From NCBI GenBank assembly GCA_900768915.1, contig CAAGEQ010000034.1, positions 25,537-89,536 of the forward strand: a stretch of DNA of 64,000 nucleotides, read 5' to 3'. Origin of the DNA: Candidatus Gastranaerophilales bacterium. Lineage in GTDB: Bacteria > Cyanobacteriota > Vampirovibrionia > Gastranaerophilales > Gastranaerophilaceae. Below are positions 18,538-27,481 of this stretch, piece by piece. Each line of letters opens with the position of its first letter. Position 1 is the stretch's first letter. The notes below the pieces were generated by a model, which had not been told where the DNA came from, searched no databases, and saw only the letters and a program-made list of their open reading frames with translations. The position numbers and the translations under genes are program-made.

Positions 18538-19842
18538 TTATAAAGTACCAATTAAATCATATTCATCACAATCAATAATTTTAACGTCTTCTATATCTCC
18601 TGGTACTAATTGTTCATCTGTCTTGATATAAACAAGTCCATCTACTTCTGGAGCATCGTTTTGAGAACGTGCCATAACATATCCATCATCGGTGAAACTT
18701 TCAATAATACAAGGAATTGTCTTACCTATAAAACCTTCATTAATCTCTTTTGAAATACCTTGTTGTAATTCCATCAATTTATTATAACGTTCTTTCATAA
18801 TTTTTTTAGAAATTTGTGGTTTCATACTATATGATGGAGTACCTTTTTCTCGAGAATATTCAAATACACCCATTTTATTAAATTTCATTTCTTTAACAAA
18901 ATTATAAAGATGCTCAAATTCTTCTTCTGTTTCTCCAGGATAACCAACTATAAATGCTGTTCTAATCGCAACGTTAGGGACACGTTTTCTGATATTTTTA
19001 ATCATAGGAACATAATCAAATGATGGTCTATTCATTCTTTTCAACATATCCGGATGTGAATGTTGTAACGGAATATCCACATATTTAACTACCTTATCAC
19101 ATTCAGCAATTGCATCAAGTAATTCATCTGTCATTTGAGTCGGATAAGCATACATAATTCTAATCCAACCAAGATTTTCTATTTTATTTAACTCTCTCAA
19201 CAATTCAGGCAACATTGGTTTTTTATATAAATCAACACCATAACCTGTTGTATCTTGAGCAATTAAAATAATTTCAGTAACACCTTTGTTCACAAGTTCA
19301 TTTGCTTCTGCTATGATATCTTCCATTTTTCTTGAATGATAATCACCACGTAAATATGGAATAATACAATATCCACAACGATAATTACAACCATCTGCTA
19401 TTTTTATGTAAGAACTTGAACCAACAGTAATTTGTTGTCGTTTAATATTTTCTGGATAAATATATTCCGGTTGATTGCTAACTTCCTCAATATATTCTTT
19501 ACCATCTTCAATTGCTTTAATAACATTAATTATTTTTGTAAAATCTGTTGTACCAACAAGAGCAGATATTTCAGGAATTGCTTTTTTTAGTTCTTCACCA
19601 TGTTTTTGAGCCAAACAACCAGCAATTATAACTTTTTTACCATCATTTATCATCTCTAATATAGAATCTACTGATTCCTTTTCAGCATCATGAATAAAAG
19701 AACAAGTATTTATAATTACTATATCTGCATCTTTTTCATCTAAGGTTATTCCATAACCATTTTCAGACAAAAGTCCTAACATAAGTTCTGAATCAACAAG
19801 ATTTTTTGCACAACCGTGACTAACTAAAGCAATTTTTTTCAT
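18538..19842 (-). CDS. rimO: Ribosomal protein S12 methylthiotransferase
   Basis: RimO is a radical-SAM enzyme that adds a methylthio group to an aspartate of ribosomal protein S12. The 434 residues show the UPF0004 domain with the three auxiliary-cluster cysteines in SHGCAKN, NTCSF and G-C-L-A-Q. Next is the radical-SAM motif CNYRCGYC near residue 152, and a C-terminal TRAM domain. The SHGCAKNLVDSE opening separates RimO from MiaB (recalled family signature). No clear ribosome binding site precedes the ATG. It lies 43 bases downstream of the zinc-ribbon membrane protein gene on the same strand. Confidence 0.93.
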   Translation of the reverse strand: MKKIALVSHGCAKNLVDSELMLGLLSENGYGITLDEKDADIVIINTCSFIHDAEKESVDSILEMINDGKKVIIAGCLAQKHGEELKKAIPEISALVGTTDFTKIINVIKAIEDGKEYIEEVSNQPEYIYPENIKRQQITVGSSSYIKIADGCNYRCGYCIIPYLRGDYHSRKMEDIIAEANELVNKGVTEIILIAQDTTGYGVDLYKKPMLPELLRELNKIENLGWIRIMYAYPTQMTDELLDAIAECDKVVKYVDIPLQHSHPDMLKRMNRPSFDYVPMIKNIRKRVPNVAIRTAFIVGYPGETEEEFEHLYNFVKEMKFNKMGVFEYSREKGTPSYSMKPQISKKIMKERYNKLMELQQGISKEINEGFIGKTIPCIIESFTDDGYVMARSQNDAPEVDGLVYIKTDEQLVPGDIEDVKIIDCDEYDLIGTL

Positions 19843-19885
19843 AAAAATAGATTAGCATAAACTTAATACCGAATAAACCCTATAA

Positions 19886-21676
19886 TTAATTATTTAATGT
19901 TTGAGTTTGTGTTGAATCAGTATTATTTGATGGAACTGTTTCAGGCTGTTGTGATGGTACATCTGCTTGCTGAGTAATAAAATACATGTGATAATTTTCA
20001 CCATCTGTATTAGATGTCCAATTAACTTGAGTATTTTCGTCAGATGTTATAGTGAATATATTACTCAATTCACCCATTTGAACATTACCACTCAATCTAT
20101 ATCCTTCATAACTTACACCAGATGTAGATATTAACATATATGTTTTTACACCTGATGGTTTATCAATTTGTACAGATGTATCACCAAATGTATCAATATT
20201 AATAATTAAAACATTAGGGAATATTTTCTTTATAGATTTCGGAGATAATCTTTTGAAACTAAAACTACCATACATATTTTCTAATGCACTTATCTCTAAA
20301 TGTGTTGGAGAATAAGCGAACAATTGACCTAATTTAATAAAGAATTTAGCATTTTCTTCTGGTCTAATAGTTTGATTAGTTTTCTTATATTTATAATCTA
20401 TAATATCAAATCCATCTTCAGATTGAGCAAGAATTATATCACCTTTTTTTAATGTTTTTGTTGCGTCATAAGGTATCCAAGTATTTGTAGATGCTATATA
20501 CATATACAAATAACTTGCATCTGATTTCAATTGAGTAATATTTTTACGAACTAATGTAAATATATCACTCAAATCTGCTTTTTCTGGTCTTAATGCATCA
20601 AGATTTTTTTGATATTCATAAGGATACATATCATCAAACTGACTTTCAGAAATACCATTTGCTGAAGTTGCTAAATGAGAAAACATAGTCTTTAATTGTG
20701 ATGATAAATATTTCTTCATAAATTTCTTATCACTCTTAACAAAAGTCTTTTTGTTAATATATACCATGTTAGTTCTATCAGAAGTGAAAGCATACGCAAA
20801 TGAATATGAGAATAACAAGTCTTTAACTTCATCAATATATCTAAATTCTTTATGAGAATTCATAAAGTTTTCATAATCACCTATACGTCGAGCCATCTCA
20901 AATGGTTTGATAACTAAACTGTCACCAAACACACTTTGATGATAATGTTTTGCTCTCAATTTTAAATATGTACTAATATCACTTGGTAAATATTTACCAA
21001 ATTTTTTATATGTAAACCTATTATCTTCTTCTAAATGATATTTTGAATAACTTTCGTCAGCAACAATTGTTAAACCAACCTTTGAAAGCACTTTATCATA
21101 TTGTTTTTTTGTTGCTTTAAATTCTTTTTCATCACGTGGAATTTGATATTTTACATTTTCTTGAAGTAAATTTGTATTATCAAAATTTTGTAATTTTAAA
21201 AGTTCTTTTCTATATTTATCAAAAGTTTCTAGTTTTGTATCCATATCATCATCAGAAACTTTCAAATATAATGCTAAGAAATTTTGTACATCTTTCAAAT
21301 TATTAACTAAACCACTTAATGTTTCAGGTTGAGTAAGTTCAGGAATCATTGATGGATCTTCAACATATTGTTGATATTTCATTTTATCTAAATTTAACAT
21401 ATCGCCTAAATAATAATTTTTGAACATCAATAATGCAAAAAATCCAATACATATAGCAAACATTAAAGCAACACCTTTAATGAAACTTTCACCTAATGAA
21501 AACTCTTTTTCACGTCTTATTTCTTTTTTTTCTGCATCTTTTATATATGATTCTTTATAATATGAATGTTGAAACATTTCAGATTCATTTTGAGGTTTTT
21601 CTTCAAATTTATGCCCACAATAAGCACAAAATTTTGAATTATCATTGATTTGTTTTCCACAGTTTGGACAGAACAT
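19886..21676 (-). CDS. Zinc-ribbon, single-helix membrane protein of unknown function
   Basis: A 596-residue protein opening with a zinc ribbon: Cys 3, 6, 17 and 20 in the pattern C-P-N-C and C-A-Y-C. A charged linker and one membrane helix (about residues 66-86) follow, then a large domain of about 480 residues, presumably outside the cytoplasm. The tail is rich in Gln, Thr and Asn. The zinc-ribbon-plus-helix layout is common in bacterial membrane proteins with variable outer domains; the outer domain is not recognised. The start has AAGGAG upstream. No enzymatic motif was seen. It may share a transcript with rimO. Confidence 0.78.
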   Translation of the reverse strand: MFCPNCGKQINDNSKFCAYCGHKFEEKPQNESEMFQHSYYKESYIKDAEKKEIRREKEFSLGESFIKGVALMFAICIGFFALLMFKNYYLGDMLNLDKMKYQQYVEDPSMIPELTQPETLSGLVNNLKDVQNFLALYLKVSDDDMDTKLETFDKYRKELLKLQNFDNTNLLQENVKYQIPRDEKEFKATKKQYDKVLSKVGLTIVADESYSKYHLEEDNRFTYKKFGKYLPSDISTYLKLRAKHYHQSVFGDSLVIKPFEMARRIGDYENFMNSHKEFRYIDEVKDLLFSYSFAYAFTSDRTNMVYINKKTFVKSDKKFMKKYLSSQLKTMFSHLATSANGISESQFDDMYPYEYQKNLDALRPEKADLSDIFTLVRKNITQLKSDASYLYMYIASTNTWIPYDATKTLKKGDIILAQSEDGFDIIDYKYKKTNQTIRPEENAKFFIKLGQLFAYSPTHLEISALENMYGSFSFKRLSPKSIKKIFPNVLIINIDTFGDTSVQIDKPSGVKTYMLISTSGVSYEGYRLSGNVQMGELSNIFTITSDENTQVNWTSNTDGENYHMYFITQQADVPSQQPETVPSNNTDSTQTQTLNN

Positions 21677-21794
21677 TTTAATACTCCTTATATTGTAGTA
21701 AATATCTGTTGTAAGATGATTTTATCACATAAAAACATAAATCAATAATAATGTTACACGAATTGTAATAATAACAATAGATTTAAAGAAAAAT

Positions 21795-21826
21795 TTATGT
21801 CGATTTACAATAGCAAATCGACATAA
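21795..21826. repeat. 12-bp perfect inverted repeat
   Basis: TTATGTCGATTT (21795-21806) pairs with AAATCGACATAA (21815-21826) around the loop ACAATAGC. On the minus strand it is followed by ATTTTT, so it may be a weak terminator, or an operator for the zinc-ribbon gene that starts at 21676. Confidence 0.6.
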
Positions 21827-21849
21827 TATAAAAACCGAATTAAAATCAT

Positions 21850-21877
21850 AAAAAAAAGCCGTCTTGTTAGAGCGGCT
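21850..21877 (-). terminator. Minus-strand rho-independent terminator without an upstream gene
   Basis: On the minus strand AGCCG pairs with CGGCT (21873-21877 with 21857-21861), extended by TCT/AGA past one bulged C, and is followed directly by eight T. The next gene upstream on this strand is ispG, beyond comFC, so the terminator most likely ends a small RNA. Confidence 0.75.
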
Positions 21878-21920
21878 ACTAGACTTGGGGAGGAGGTATG
21901 AAAAACCTTTTGGTTTTCCA
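21850..21920 (-). ncRNA. Candidate small RNA with C-rich single-stranded region
   Basis: The predicted transcript has a 5' hairpin (GAAAACC-AAAA-GGTTTTTC type), then an unpaired stretch containing CCTCCTCCCC (21887-21896), then the terminator hairpin with a U tract. A C/U-rich unpaired motif between two hairpins can pair with Shine-Dalgarno sequences, and resembles in layout cyanobacterial Yfr1 and the C-rich RNAs of Firmicutes. A TAATAT box lies at 21920-21925, but it is so close that it would cut into the first hairpin, and no good -35 was found. The 5' end is therefore uncertain. No database comparison was made. Confidence 0.5.
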
Positions 21921-22037
21921 TATTATTTTTTACGGCATAATTTGAAAAAAAATAACAAAACTGTTTTGAATATCCTCTAAATAGATTAGAAGATTTTTTC
22001 TTTTATTTGTTTCATGTTTCAGATAAATTATTAACTA

Positions 22038-22703
22038 ATGGAAAAATTTAAAAAATTTATAAATAATTTACTAGATTATATTTATAAAAAACGATGTTAT
22101 TTCTGTGGTTCAAACAAAGAATACGTAAAAATGTGTTCAAAATGTTATGAACAATTAGTATTCAACGAATATTCGGTTAATAGGAATATTCTCGGAGTTA
22201 AAATCTATACAGCAGGTGTATATGAAAAAAACTTACAAAAAATGATACGTGGACTAAAATATCATCATCAGAAAGATTTAGCATATTATCAAGCAAAATT
22301 TATGTGGGAATACTTCTCACAAATAATAGAAAATGAACATTTAGAAAAAGATTTTCAAGTTATACCAGTTCCATTATACAAAACACGAGAAAAACAACGT
22401 GGATATAACCACATGCAACTTGTTGCAGAAGAATTTTGCAAATTAAACAATTTTACACCAAATTATAAACTTATTGAACGTATAAAAGAAACAAAACCAC
22501 AATACAAACTTTCAAGAAAAGAAAGAATGAATAATCTAAATAGAGCATTTAAAGTAAACACACAAGAATTATTAAACAAACCAATTTTAATAATCGATGA
22601 CATTTGCACAACTGGTTCAACATTTGAATCTATAATAGAAGAACTAAACACAAACGGAATAAACAATATCACATGTTTAGCAACATCATCTCCATTACTA
22701 TAA
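22038..22703 (+). CDS. comFC: ComF family phosphoribosyltransferase-like protein
   Basis: A 221-residue ComFC/GntX-type protein. It begins with a four-cysteine zinc site (C-Y-F-C and C-S-K-C, residues 20-38). A type I phosphoribosyltransferase domain follows, with VIPVPLYKTREKQRGYN in the middle and the PRPP-binding IIDDICTTGST near residue 188. ComFC is needed for DNA uptake in naturally competent bacteria, and its enzymatic substrate is not settled. Length is usual. No ribosome binding site precedes the ATG. Its 3' end overlaps that of convergent ispG by six bases. No other competence gene is in the window apart from the ComEB-type deaminase. Confidence 0.88.
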   Translation: MEKFKKFINNLLDYIYKKRCYFCGSNKEYVKMCSKCYEQLVFNEYSVNRNILGVKIYTAGVYEKNLQKMIRGLKYHHQKDLAYYQAKFMWEYFSQIIENEHLEKDFQVIPVPLYKTREKQRGYNHMQLVAEEFCKLNNFTPNYKLIERIKETKPQYKLSRKERMNNLNRAFKVNTQELLNKPILIIDDICTTGSTFESIIEELNTNGINNITCLATSSPLL

Positions 22704-23762
22704 ATTATAATCTGCTTTAATAACTTCCTCTAATTTATCTAATAATTGGTTTTCAGGAATTCTTGAAAGGATTATTTCACCTTTTTTGAAAATATAACCT
22801 TCTCCAATTGCACCTGCAATACCATAATCAGCATGTGCTGCTTCACCTGGTCCATTTACTGGACAGCCCATTGTTGCAATTGTTATAGGCAAATCTAAAT
22901 TAGCAAAACGCTCTTCAACTTTTTTCGCAAGATTAATTAAATCAATCTGAGTTCTACCACAAGTTGGACAAGATACAAAATTTACACCTCTTTGTCTTAA
23001 ACCAAGAGCCTTTAGAATACCCCAACCGGCATGAACTTCCTCAACAGGATTTTCTGTTAAAGAAACTCTAATCGTATCACCAATACCCTCAGATAATAAT
23101 GTACCAATACCAACAGATGATTTTATTAGACCACCTTTAAGTGTACCAGCCTCTGTTACACCCACATGTAAAGGATAATCAACTTTCTTTGCAATGATTC
23201 GATAGGCATCAATTGTTGTAGGCACATCTGAAGATTTTAATGAAATTTTAATATTATCATAGTTCAAATCTTCTAAAATTCTAATATGCCCCATTGCACT
23301 TTCAACCATTTTTTCTGCAAGAGTTATATCTGTACGTGCTTTTAATTCTTTTTCTAATGAACCTGCATTAATACCAATTCTTATAGGCACATTATTTGTT
23401 TTTGCAAGATTTACAACACTTTCGGTATGTTCACGTTTCCCAATATTTCCAGGATTAATTCTAAGTGCATGAATACCGTTTTCTATACATTGAATAGCCA
23501 ATCTATAATCAAAATGAATATCTGCTACAAGCGGAACCGTTGTTTTTTTAACCAACGTTTTAATTGCCTCTGCGGCATCTTTATTTAAAACCGCAAGCCT
23601 AACTATATCACAACCCGCTTCTTCAAATTCTTTTATTTGTTTTAATGTTGCTTCAATATCACGAGTATCCGTATTACACATTGTTTGAATAGATATTGGA
23701 GCATCTCCACCTATTTTTACATCTCCTATTGAGATTTGTTTTGAATGTCTTCTTTTAATCAT
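22698..23762 (-). CDS. ispG: 4-hydroxy-3-methylbut-2-en-1-yl diphosphate synthase
   Basis: IspG (GcpE) is the iron-sulfur enzyme that converts methylerythritol cyclodiphosphate to HMBPP, the penultimate step of the MEP isoprenoid pathway. The 354 residues show the TIM-barrel part (IQTMCNTDTRD, VADIHFDYRLA, LRINPGN). The C-terminal cluster domain carries cysteines in CPTCGRTQ and the late motif MGCPVNGPGEA. The start is placed at 23762 because a TATAAT box lies six bases before it; reading from an upstream in-frame start would translate that box as Tyr-Asn. Together with the DXS-like gene at 10714-12549 it implies a MEP pathway. Confidence 0.96.
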   Translation of the reverse strand: MIKRRHSKQISIGDVKIGGDAPISIQTMCNTDTRDIEATLKQIKEFEEAGCDIVRLAVLNKDAAEAIKTLVKKTTVPLVADIHFDYRLAIQCIENGIHALRINPGNIGKREHTESVVNLAKTNNVPIRIGINAGSLEKELKARTDITLAEKMVESAMGHIRILEDLNYDNIKISLKSSDVPTTIDAYRIIAKKVDYPLHVGVTEAGTLKGGLIKSSVGIGTLLSEGIGDTIRVSLTENPVEEVHAGWGILKALGLRQRGVNFVSCPTCGRTQIDLINLAKKVEERFANLDLPITIATMGCPVNGPGEAAHADYGIAGAIGEGYIFKKGEIILSRIPENQLLDKLEEVIKADYNL

Positions 23763-23768
23763 ATTTCT

Positions 23769-23796
23769 ATTATACAACACTGATAATTTGTATCAA
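23769..23796 (-). promoter_or_regulatory. Leaderless promoter of ispG
   Basis: On the minus strand: TTGATA (23791-23796), a 16-base spacer, TATAAT (23769-23774), then six bases to the ATG at 23762. There is no ribosome binding site. Confidence 0.72.
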
Positions 23797-23857
23797 GCAT
23801 TTTACGTATAGTTTTATTATAAAATTTGTGGTACAATCGAAAACAGGAGAGAATAAC

Positions 23858-24760
23858 ATGGATTTTATATTAAAATTACTAAAAGACCCACCAATTATAA
23901 TTATCCTGACAACATTCATTTCAGGTTTAACATATACACTGAAAAGATACTTAAATATCAAAAAAAATCTAGACACTTTATATACAAACTTAGAATCATT
24001 TACAAAAACTAATTTATCGTATAGATATGAAGAATTTAAACAAATCTTATCAACGAATCCATGTACAGCAAAAGTTTTTGATGATTTTAAAGATGCGTTA
24101 GTTTTCTCAGATACAATCGCATTCCAAGATGCTGAGGACAAAATTGAATACGAAAATGTATCAGAAAGTGTATCAGGTATCCAAACAACAACAGATATTC
24201 CATACTATTTTAATGAAGAAACAATGGTTTACCCATTCTATAACAAAAATTTTGTAGGTGTGCTACCAGAATTGTTAACAGGTTTTGGTCCGTTATTCAC
24301 ATTCATCAAAATCGGTACAGCATTTGGTTTGCTAGACTTCACATCAGCAGAAACTATTACACACACAGTTGCAGAATTCGTAGCAGACATGCAAGTTGCT
24401 GCGATGTGTTCTGTACTTGCCGTTGGTTCTTGTTTATCATTCACACTTATTGAAAAACTAATGTCATCAATGATTTTGATGCCTGCTTGTGGAAGAGTTC
24501 AACAAAAATTGGCTTCATTATTCAATATTACATCAACAGAAACATTCTTGATTGACTTACTTAAAACTTCTAAAATACAAAACCACGAAAACGGCACTAT
24601 TCTTAAATCAATACCAAAATCTTTTGCAAATTCCATTCAAAAAGATTTGGCAAATGTTATTATGCCATACCTTGATAGTTTGATTTTTGGTGTAAATACA
24701 TTGAATGATACAATGTCTAAAAAATCTGATAATGGCGATGAGTTAGGTGGATTATTCTAG
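23858..24760 (+). CDS. ZorA-like (MotA/TolQ/ExbB superfamily) membrane channel protein
   Basis: A 300-residue protein with an N-terminal membrane helix (about 10-28), a cytoplasmic part, and two further helices around residues 130-160 and 180-210. The motif LTGFGPLFTFIKIG replaces the G-x-L-G-T-F-I-G segment of the family, and A-A-M-C-S-V-L-A-V-G-S is followed by F-T-L-I-E-K as in ZorA proteins. With the OmpA-domain protein encoded next it should form a proton-driven inner-membrane motor unit. Unlike Zorya ZorA it lacks the long C-terminal tail. It could instead be a diverged MotA serving the flagellar genes at 48-56 kb. The start at 23858 has AGGAGAG upstream; an earlier in-frame start lacks support. 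Confidence 0.72.
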   Translation: MDFILKLLKDPPIIIILTTFISGLTYTLKRYLNIKKNLDTLYTNLESFTKTNLSYRYEEFKQILSTNPCTAKVFDDFKDALVFSDTIAFQDAEDKIEYENVSESVSGIQTTTDIPYYFNEETMVYPFYNKNFVGVLPELLTGFGPLFTFIKIGTAFGLLDFTSAETITHTVAEFVADMQVAAMCSVLAVGSCLSFTLIEKLMSSMILMPACGRVQQKLASLFNITSTETFLIDLLKTSKIQNHENGTILKSIPKSFANSIQKDLANVIMPYLDSLIFGVNTLNDTMSKKSDNGDELGGLF

Positions 24761-24769
24761 GAGAATATA

Positions 24770-25588
24770 ATGGGTGCAAAAGTCAGACAAAAAAAACACG
24801 AAACAGAAGGTAATATTTTCTGGGTAACAATGTCCGATTTATTCATCGGTATGTTTATGATTTTTGCGACTTTATTCTTTGCATTCTGTGCAAATACTGG
24901 TCAAGGTGCTGGTGCAGAAGCCGCAAAAGCAACAAGAGAAGCAGTTCAACAAGTTGTTGCTAAAATGCAAGAACAAAATATAAATGCTGTTGAAAAAAAA
25001 GAACAAACTGATACTGATACATCACAAGAAATCCAACAAATAACAGAAGAAGTTCAAAAACAAATGCCATCTAACAAAAAGATTGATGTTGAAATTGATC
25101 CATTTAGTGGAATGGCAAAAATTTCTGATTTGGAATTATTCAAACTTAATAGTGCAGAATTAACTCCGGCTGGCAGACAATTTTTAGGTAAATTTTTACC
25201 TGTATATTTTGATGCAGTACTTGATTCAGATTTAAAAAAATATGTAACATATATTATTATTCAAGGTCATACGGATTCTAATTTATTTAGAGGTGCGTAT
25301 AGTCCTGAGCAACAATATATGAAAAATATGAACCTATCAATGAACCGTGCATATAATGTTGCTCAATACGTATTCGTTATATGTAAAGGAAAACCTTATT
25401 ATAAAGATTTAACTCATATAATAAGAGTTGAAGGTGCAAGTTTTAGTAAACCAATCATGGTTAATGGGAAAGAAGATTACAAACAAAGCCGTCGTGTAGA
25501 ATTACGATTAGTACTTAAAGAACAAAAACTTGAAGTATTACATCAATTCTTAAGACAAGGCACAGGTGCAAAATATGAAAAGCTTTGA
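24770..25588 (+). CDS. ZorB-like (MotB/OmpA-domain) motor protein
   Basis: A 272-residue protein with one membrane helix (about 20-42) preceded by W-V-T-M-S-D-L-F-I-G. The Asp there matches the proton-carrying residue of MotB and ZorB. A Gln/Glu-rich linker (about 50-105) leads to an OmpA-like peptidoglycan-binding domain with IIIQGHTDS near residue 165, LSMNRAYNVA near 195 and Q-S-R-R-V-E-L-R near 240. It follows the channel gene by nine bases with its own AGGAGA. Its 3' end overlaps the UPF0210 gene by 14 bases. The M-S-D-L form is nearer to ZorB than to classical flagellar MotB (by-eye judgement). Confidence 0.78.
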   Translation: MGAKVRQKKHETEGNIFWVTMSDLFIGMFMIFATLFFAFCANTGQGAGAEAAKATREAVQQVVAKMQEQNINAVEKKEQTDTDTSQEIQQITEEVQKQMPSNKKIDVEIDPFSGMAKISDLELFKLNSAELTPAGRQFLGKFLPVYFDAVLDSDLKKYVTYIIIQGHTDSNLFRGAYSPEQQYMKNMNLSMNRAYNVAQYVFVICKGKPYYKDLTHIIRVEGASFSKPIMVNGKEDYKQSRRVELRLVLKEQKLEVLHQFLRQGTGAKYEKL

Positions 25589-26942
25589 TGAAAAATTAGT
25601 TTTAGAAACTATCAATATGATAAGATTATACAATCTTGATATTAGAACGGTAACAATGGCAATAAGCCTTAGAGATTGTATTGACAGAGATATAAATATT
25701 TTATGTAAAAGAATAAGAGAGAAAATTCTTAAATACTCTAAAAACTTAGTTAAATATGCTGAAGAAATTGGTGATGATTACGCAATTCCTATAGTAAATA
25801 AACGAATTGCAGTAACTCCAATATCAATTATCGGAGAAGCTTGCGATAGTTATGATTACGTAAAAATTGCAAAAACTCTTGATGATACAGCAAAAGAAGT
25901 TGGTGTTGACTTCGTTGGTGGTTATTCAGCATTAGTTGAAAAAGGTTGTACAAAAGGTGACTTAGCATTAATTGAATCTATTCCTGAAGCATTAGCAACA
26001 ACAAGTAGATTATGTTCTTCGGTAAATGTTGGTAGTTCAAAAGCCGGCATCAATATGGATGCAATTTTAAAAGTTTCTAAAATCATAAAAAAATCAGCAG
26101 AATTAACAAAAGATGAAGACGGTCTAGGTGCTGCGAAATTCGTATGCTTCTGTAACTCAGTTAGTGATAATCCATTTATGGCTGGTGCATACTGTGGTTT
26201 TGGTGAACCTGAATGTGCATTAAATGTCGGTGTTTCTGGTCCAGGAGTTGTTAAAGCAGCAATTCAAAACTTGGGCAAAGATGCTGATTTAGGAACATTA
26301 GCAAAAACTATTAAACAAACTGCATATAAAATCACTTCTACTGGTGAACTTGTTGGAAGACACTTAGCAAGCAAATTAGATATACCATTTGGTGTAATTG
26401 ACTTGTCACTTGCTCCGACACCTGCAATTGGTGATAGTGTAGCAGAAATATTCCAAGCAATGGGATTGGAACATGCCGGTGCTCACGGAACAACTGCTGC
26501 ATTAGCAATGTTAAATGATGCTGTTAAAAAGGGCGGTATTATGGCAAGTTCTTATGTTGGTGGTTTATCGGGTGCATTCATTCCTGTTTCAGAAGATGCA
26601 GGTATGATTGAAGCCGCAACAAAAGGTTATTTAACATTTGATAAATTAGAAGCAATGACTTCTGTATGTTCTGTAGGTTTAGATATGATTGCTATTCCTG
26701 GAGATACTCCAACAACAACAATCGCTGGTATCATTGCAGACGAAATGGCAATTGGTATGATTAACAAGAAAACGACTGCTGTAAGACTTATCCCAGCCGT
26801 TGGCAAAAATGTCGGTGATAAGGTTGTTTTTGGTGGCTTGTTAGGTGAAGCACCTATAGTAAATGTGAATAACCTTTCATCAGCAGATTTCGTTAACCGT
26901 GCCGGCAGAATTCCTGCTCCAATTCATAGTTTAAACAACTAA
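25575..26942 (+). CDS. UPF0210 (DUF711) family protein
   Basis: A 455-residue member of the UPF0210/DUF711 family, a cytosolic protein with a fold related to pyruvate formate-lyase but no proven activity. Typical blocks are TVTMAISLRDC near residue 30, NVGSSKAGINMDA, FGEPECALNVGVSGPGVV, and SLAPTPAIGDSVAEI in the second half. In many bacteria it sits next to a small ACT-domain gene; none is seen here. The start at 25575 lies inside the end of the ZorB-like gene, so expression is coupled. A GTG nine bases earlier is possible. Why it is linked to the motor-like pair is not known. Confidence 0.85.
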   Translation: MKSFDEKLVLETINMIRLYNLDIRTVTMAISLRDCIDRDINILCKRIREKILKYSKNLVKYAEEIGDDYAIPIVNKRIAVTPISIIGEACDSYDYVKIAKTLDDTAKEVGVDFVGGYSALVEKGCTKGDLALIESIPEALATTSRLCSSVNVGSSKAGINMDAILKVSKIIKKSAELTKDEDGLGAAKFVCFCNSVSDNPFMAGAYCGFGEPECALNVGVSGPGVVKAAIQNLGKDADLGTLAKTIKQTAYKITSTGELVGRHLASKLDIPFGVIDLSLAPTPAIGDSVAEIFQAMGLEHAGAHGTTAALAMLNDAVKKGGIMASSYVGGLSGAFIPVSEDAGMIEAATKGYLTFDKLEAMTSVCSVGLDMIAIPGDTPTTTIAGIIADEMAIGMINKKTTAVRLIPAVGKNVGDKVVFGGLLGEAPIVNVNNLSSADFVNRAGRIPAPIHSLNN

Positions 26943-27037
26943 TATAAAATAATAATATATAACTTATTAAAATAGCAAAATTTTTTTATTTAATACGTTA
27001 TATTAAATACGTATGTATTCTATGAAAGGGAAATAGC

Positions 27038-27481
27038 ATGGAAAAAGTTTCATATTCACCAATTAACACGTCATTAGAACCAAAAAGTAAAACAACAGCA
27101 CAGTATGCACCAAACCAAGTTGATATGAAGGATTTGTATTCAGAAAAAGAACTTGATGATATGGTATCAAAATTTGATTGTTTACATAAAAATATGATTG
27201 GTGGAAATGAAAAATGTGAATTTGACATGGTTTATCTTCCAACAACAGAAAGTGTTATAATCAATAACAAAAATATGACAAATGATACTGTTGAAATACA
27301 TAAAGATGGTAAAGCCATAAGTGTTGGCAGTTGGCATCAAAAAAATTTAGACGGTGATTATTCTGATATATTAAAAGATGTTCAGACAAGAAACGAAGCA
27401 AACAATAAAGCAAAAGAAACAAAAGTTACTAACCAACTAGACTCAATGGCAACACTCGGCAAATCACAAGTGATTAAATAA
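27038..27481 (+). CDS. Small hydrophilic protein of unknown function
   Basis: A 147-residue protein with no signal peptide, membrane helix or recognised motif. It is rich in Asn, Lys and Asp. The Asn-rich opening resembles other lineage-type proteins in this window but lacks the F-K-G tag. AAGGG lies upstream of the ATG, and codon use looks like the neighbours, so the frame is probably real. The short region before it contains the dyad-like AATACGTATGTATT near 27008-27021, which may be regulatory. No function is proposed. Confidence 0.6.
   Translation: MEKVSYSPINTSLEPKSKTTAQYAPNQVDMKDLYSEKELDDMVSKFDCLHKNMIGGNEKCEFDMVYLPTTESVIINNKNMTNDTVEIHKDGKAISVGSWHQKNLDGDYSDILKDVQTRNEANNKAKETKVTNQLDSMATLGKSQVIK

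Larger units (their letters stand above)
21677..22037. other. Intergenic region with two hairpins and an sRNA candidate
   Basis: These 361 bases between divergent genes hold no convincing protein gene. Present are a perfect 12-bp inverted repeat at 21795-21826, a minus-strand terminator at 21850-21877, and a GC-rich island at 21857-21897 that stands out against AT-rich flanks. Upstream of comFC (21960-22037) nothing clear was seen except AT-rich DNA. Confidence 0.6.

Noticed and set aside
21898..21945. A 15-codon frame (M-K-N-L-L-V-F...) right after GGGGAGGAGG on the plus strand
   Set aside because: The purine run touches the ATG with only one base of spacing, no promoter is seen, and the sequence is better explained as the complement of the C-rich sRNA candidate.
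27008..27021. AATACGTATGTATT near-palindrome as an operator
   Set aside because: Too short and AT-rich to call with confidence; only mentioned with the neighbouring gene.
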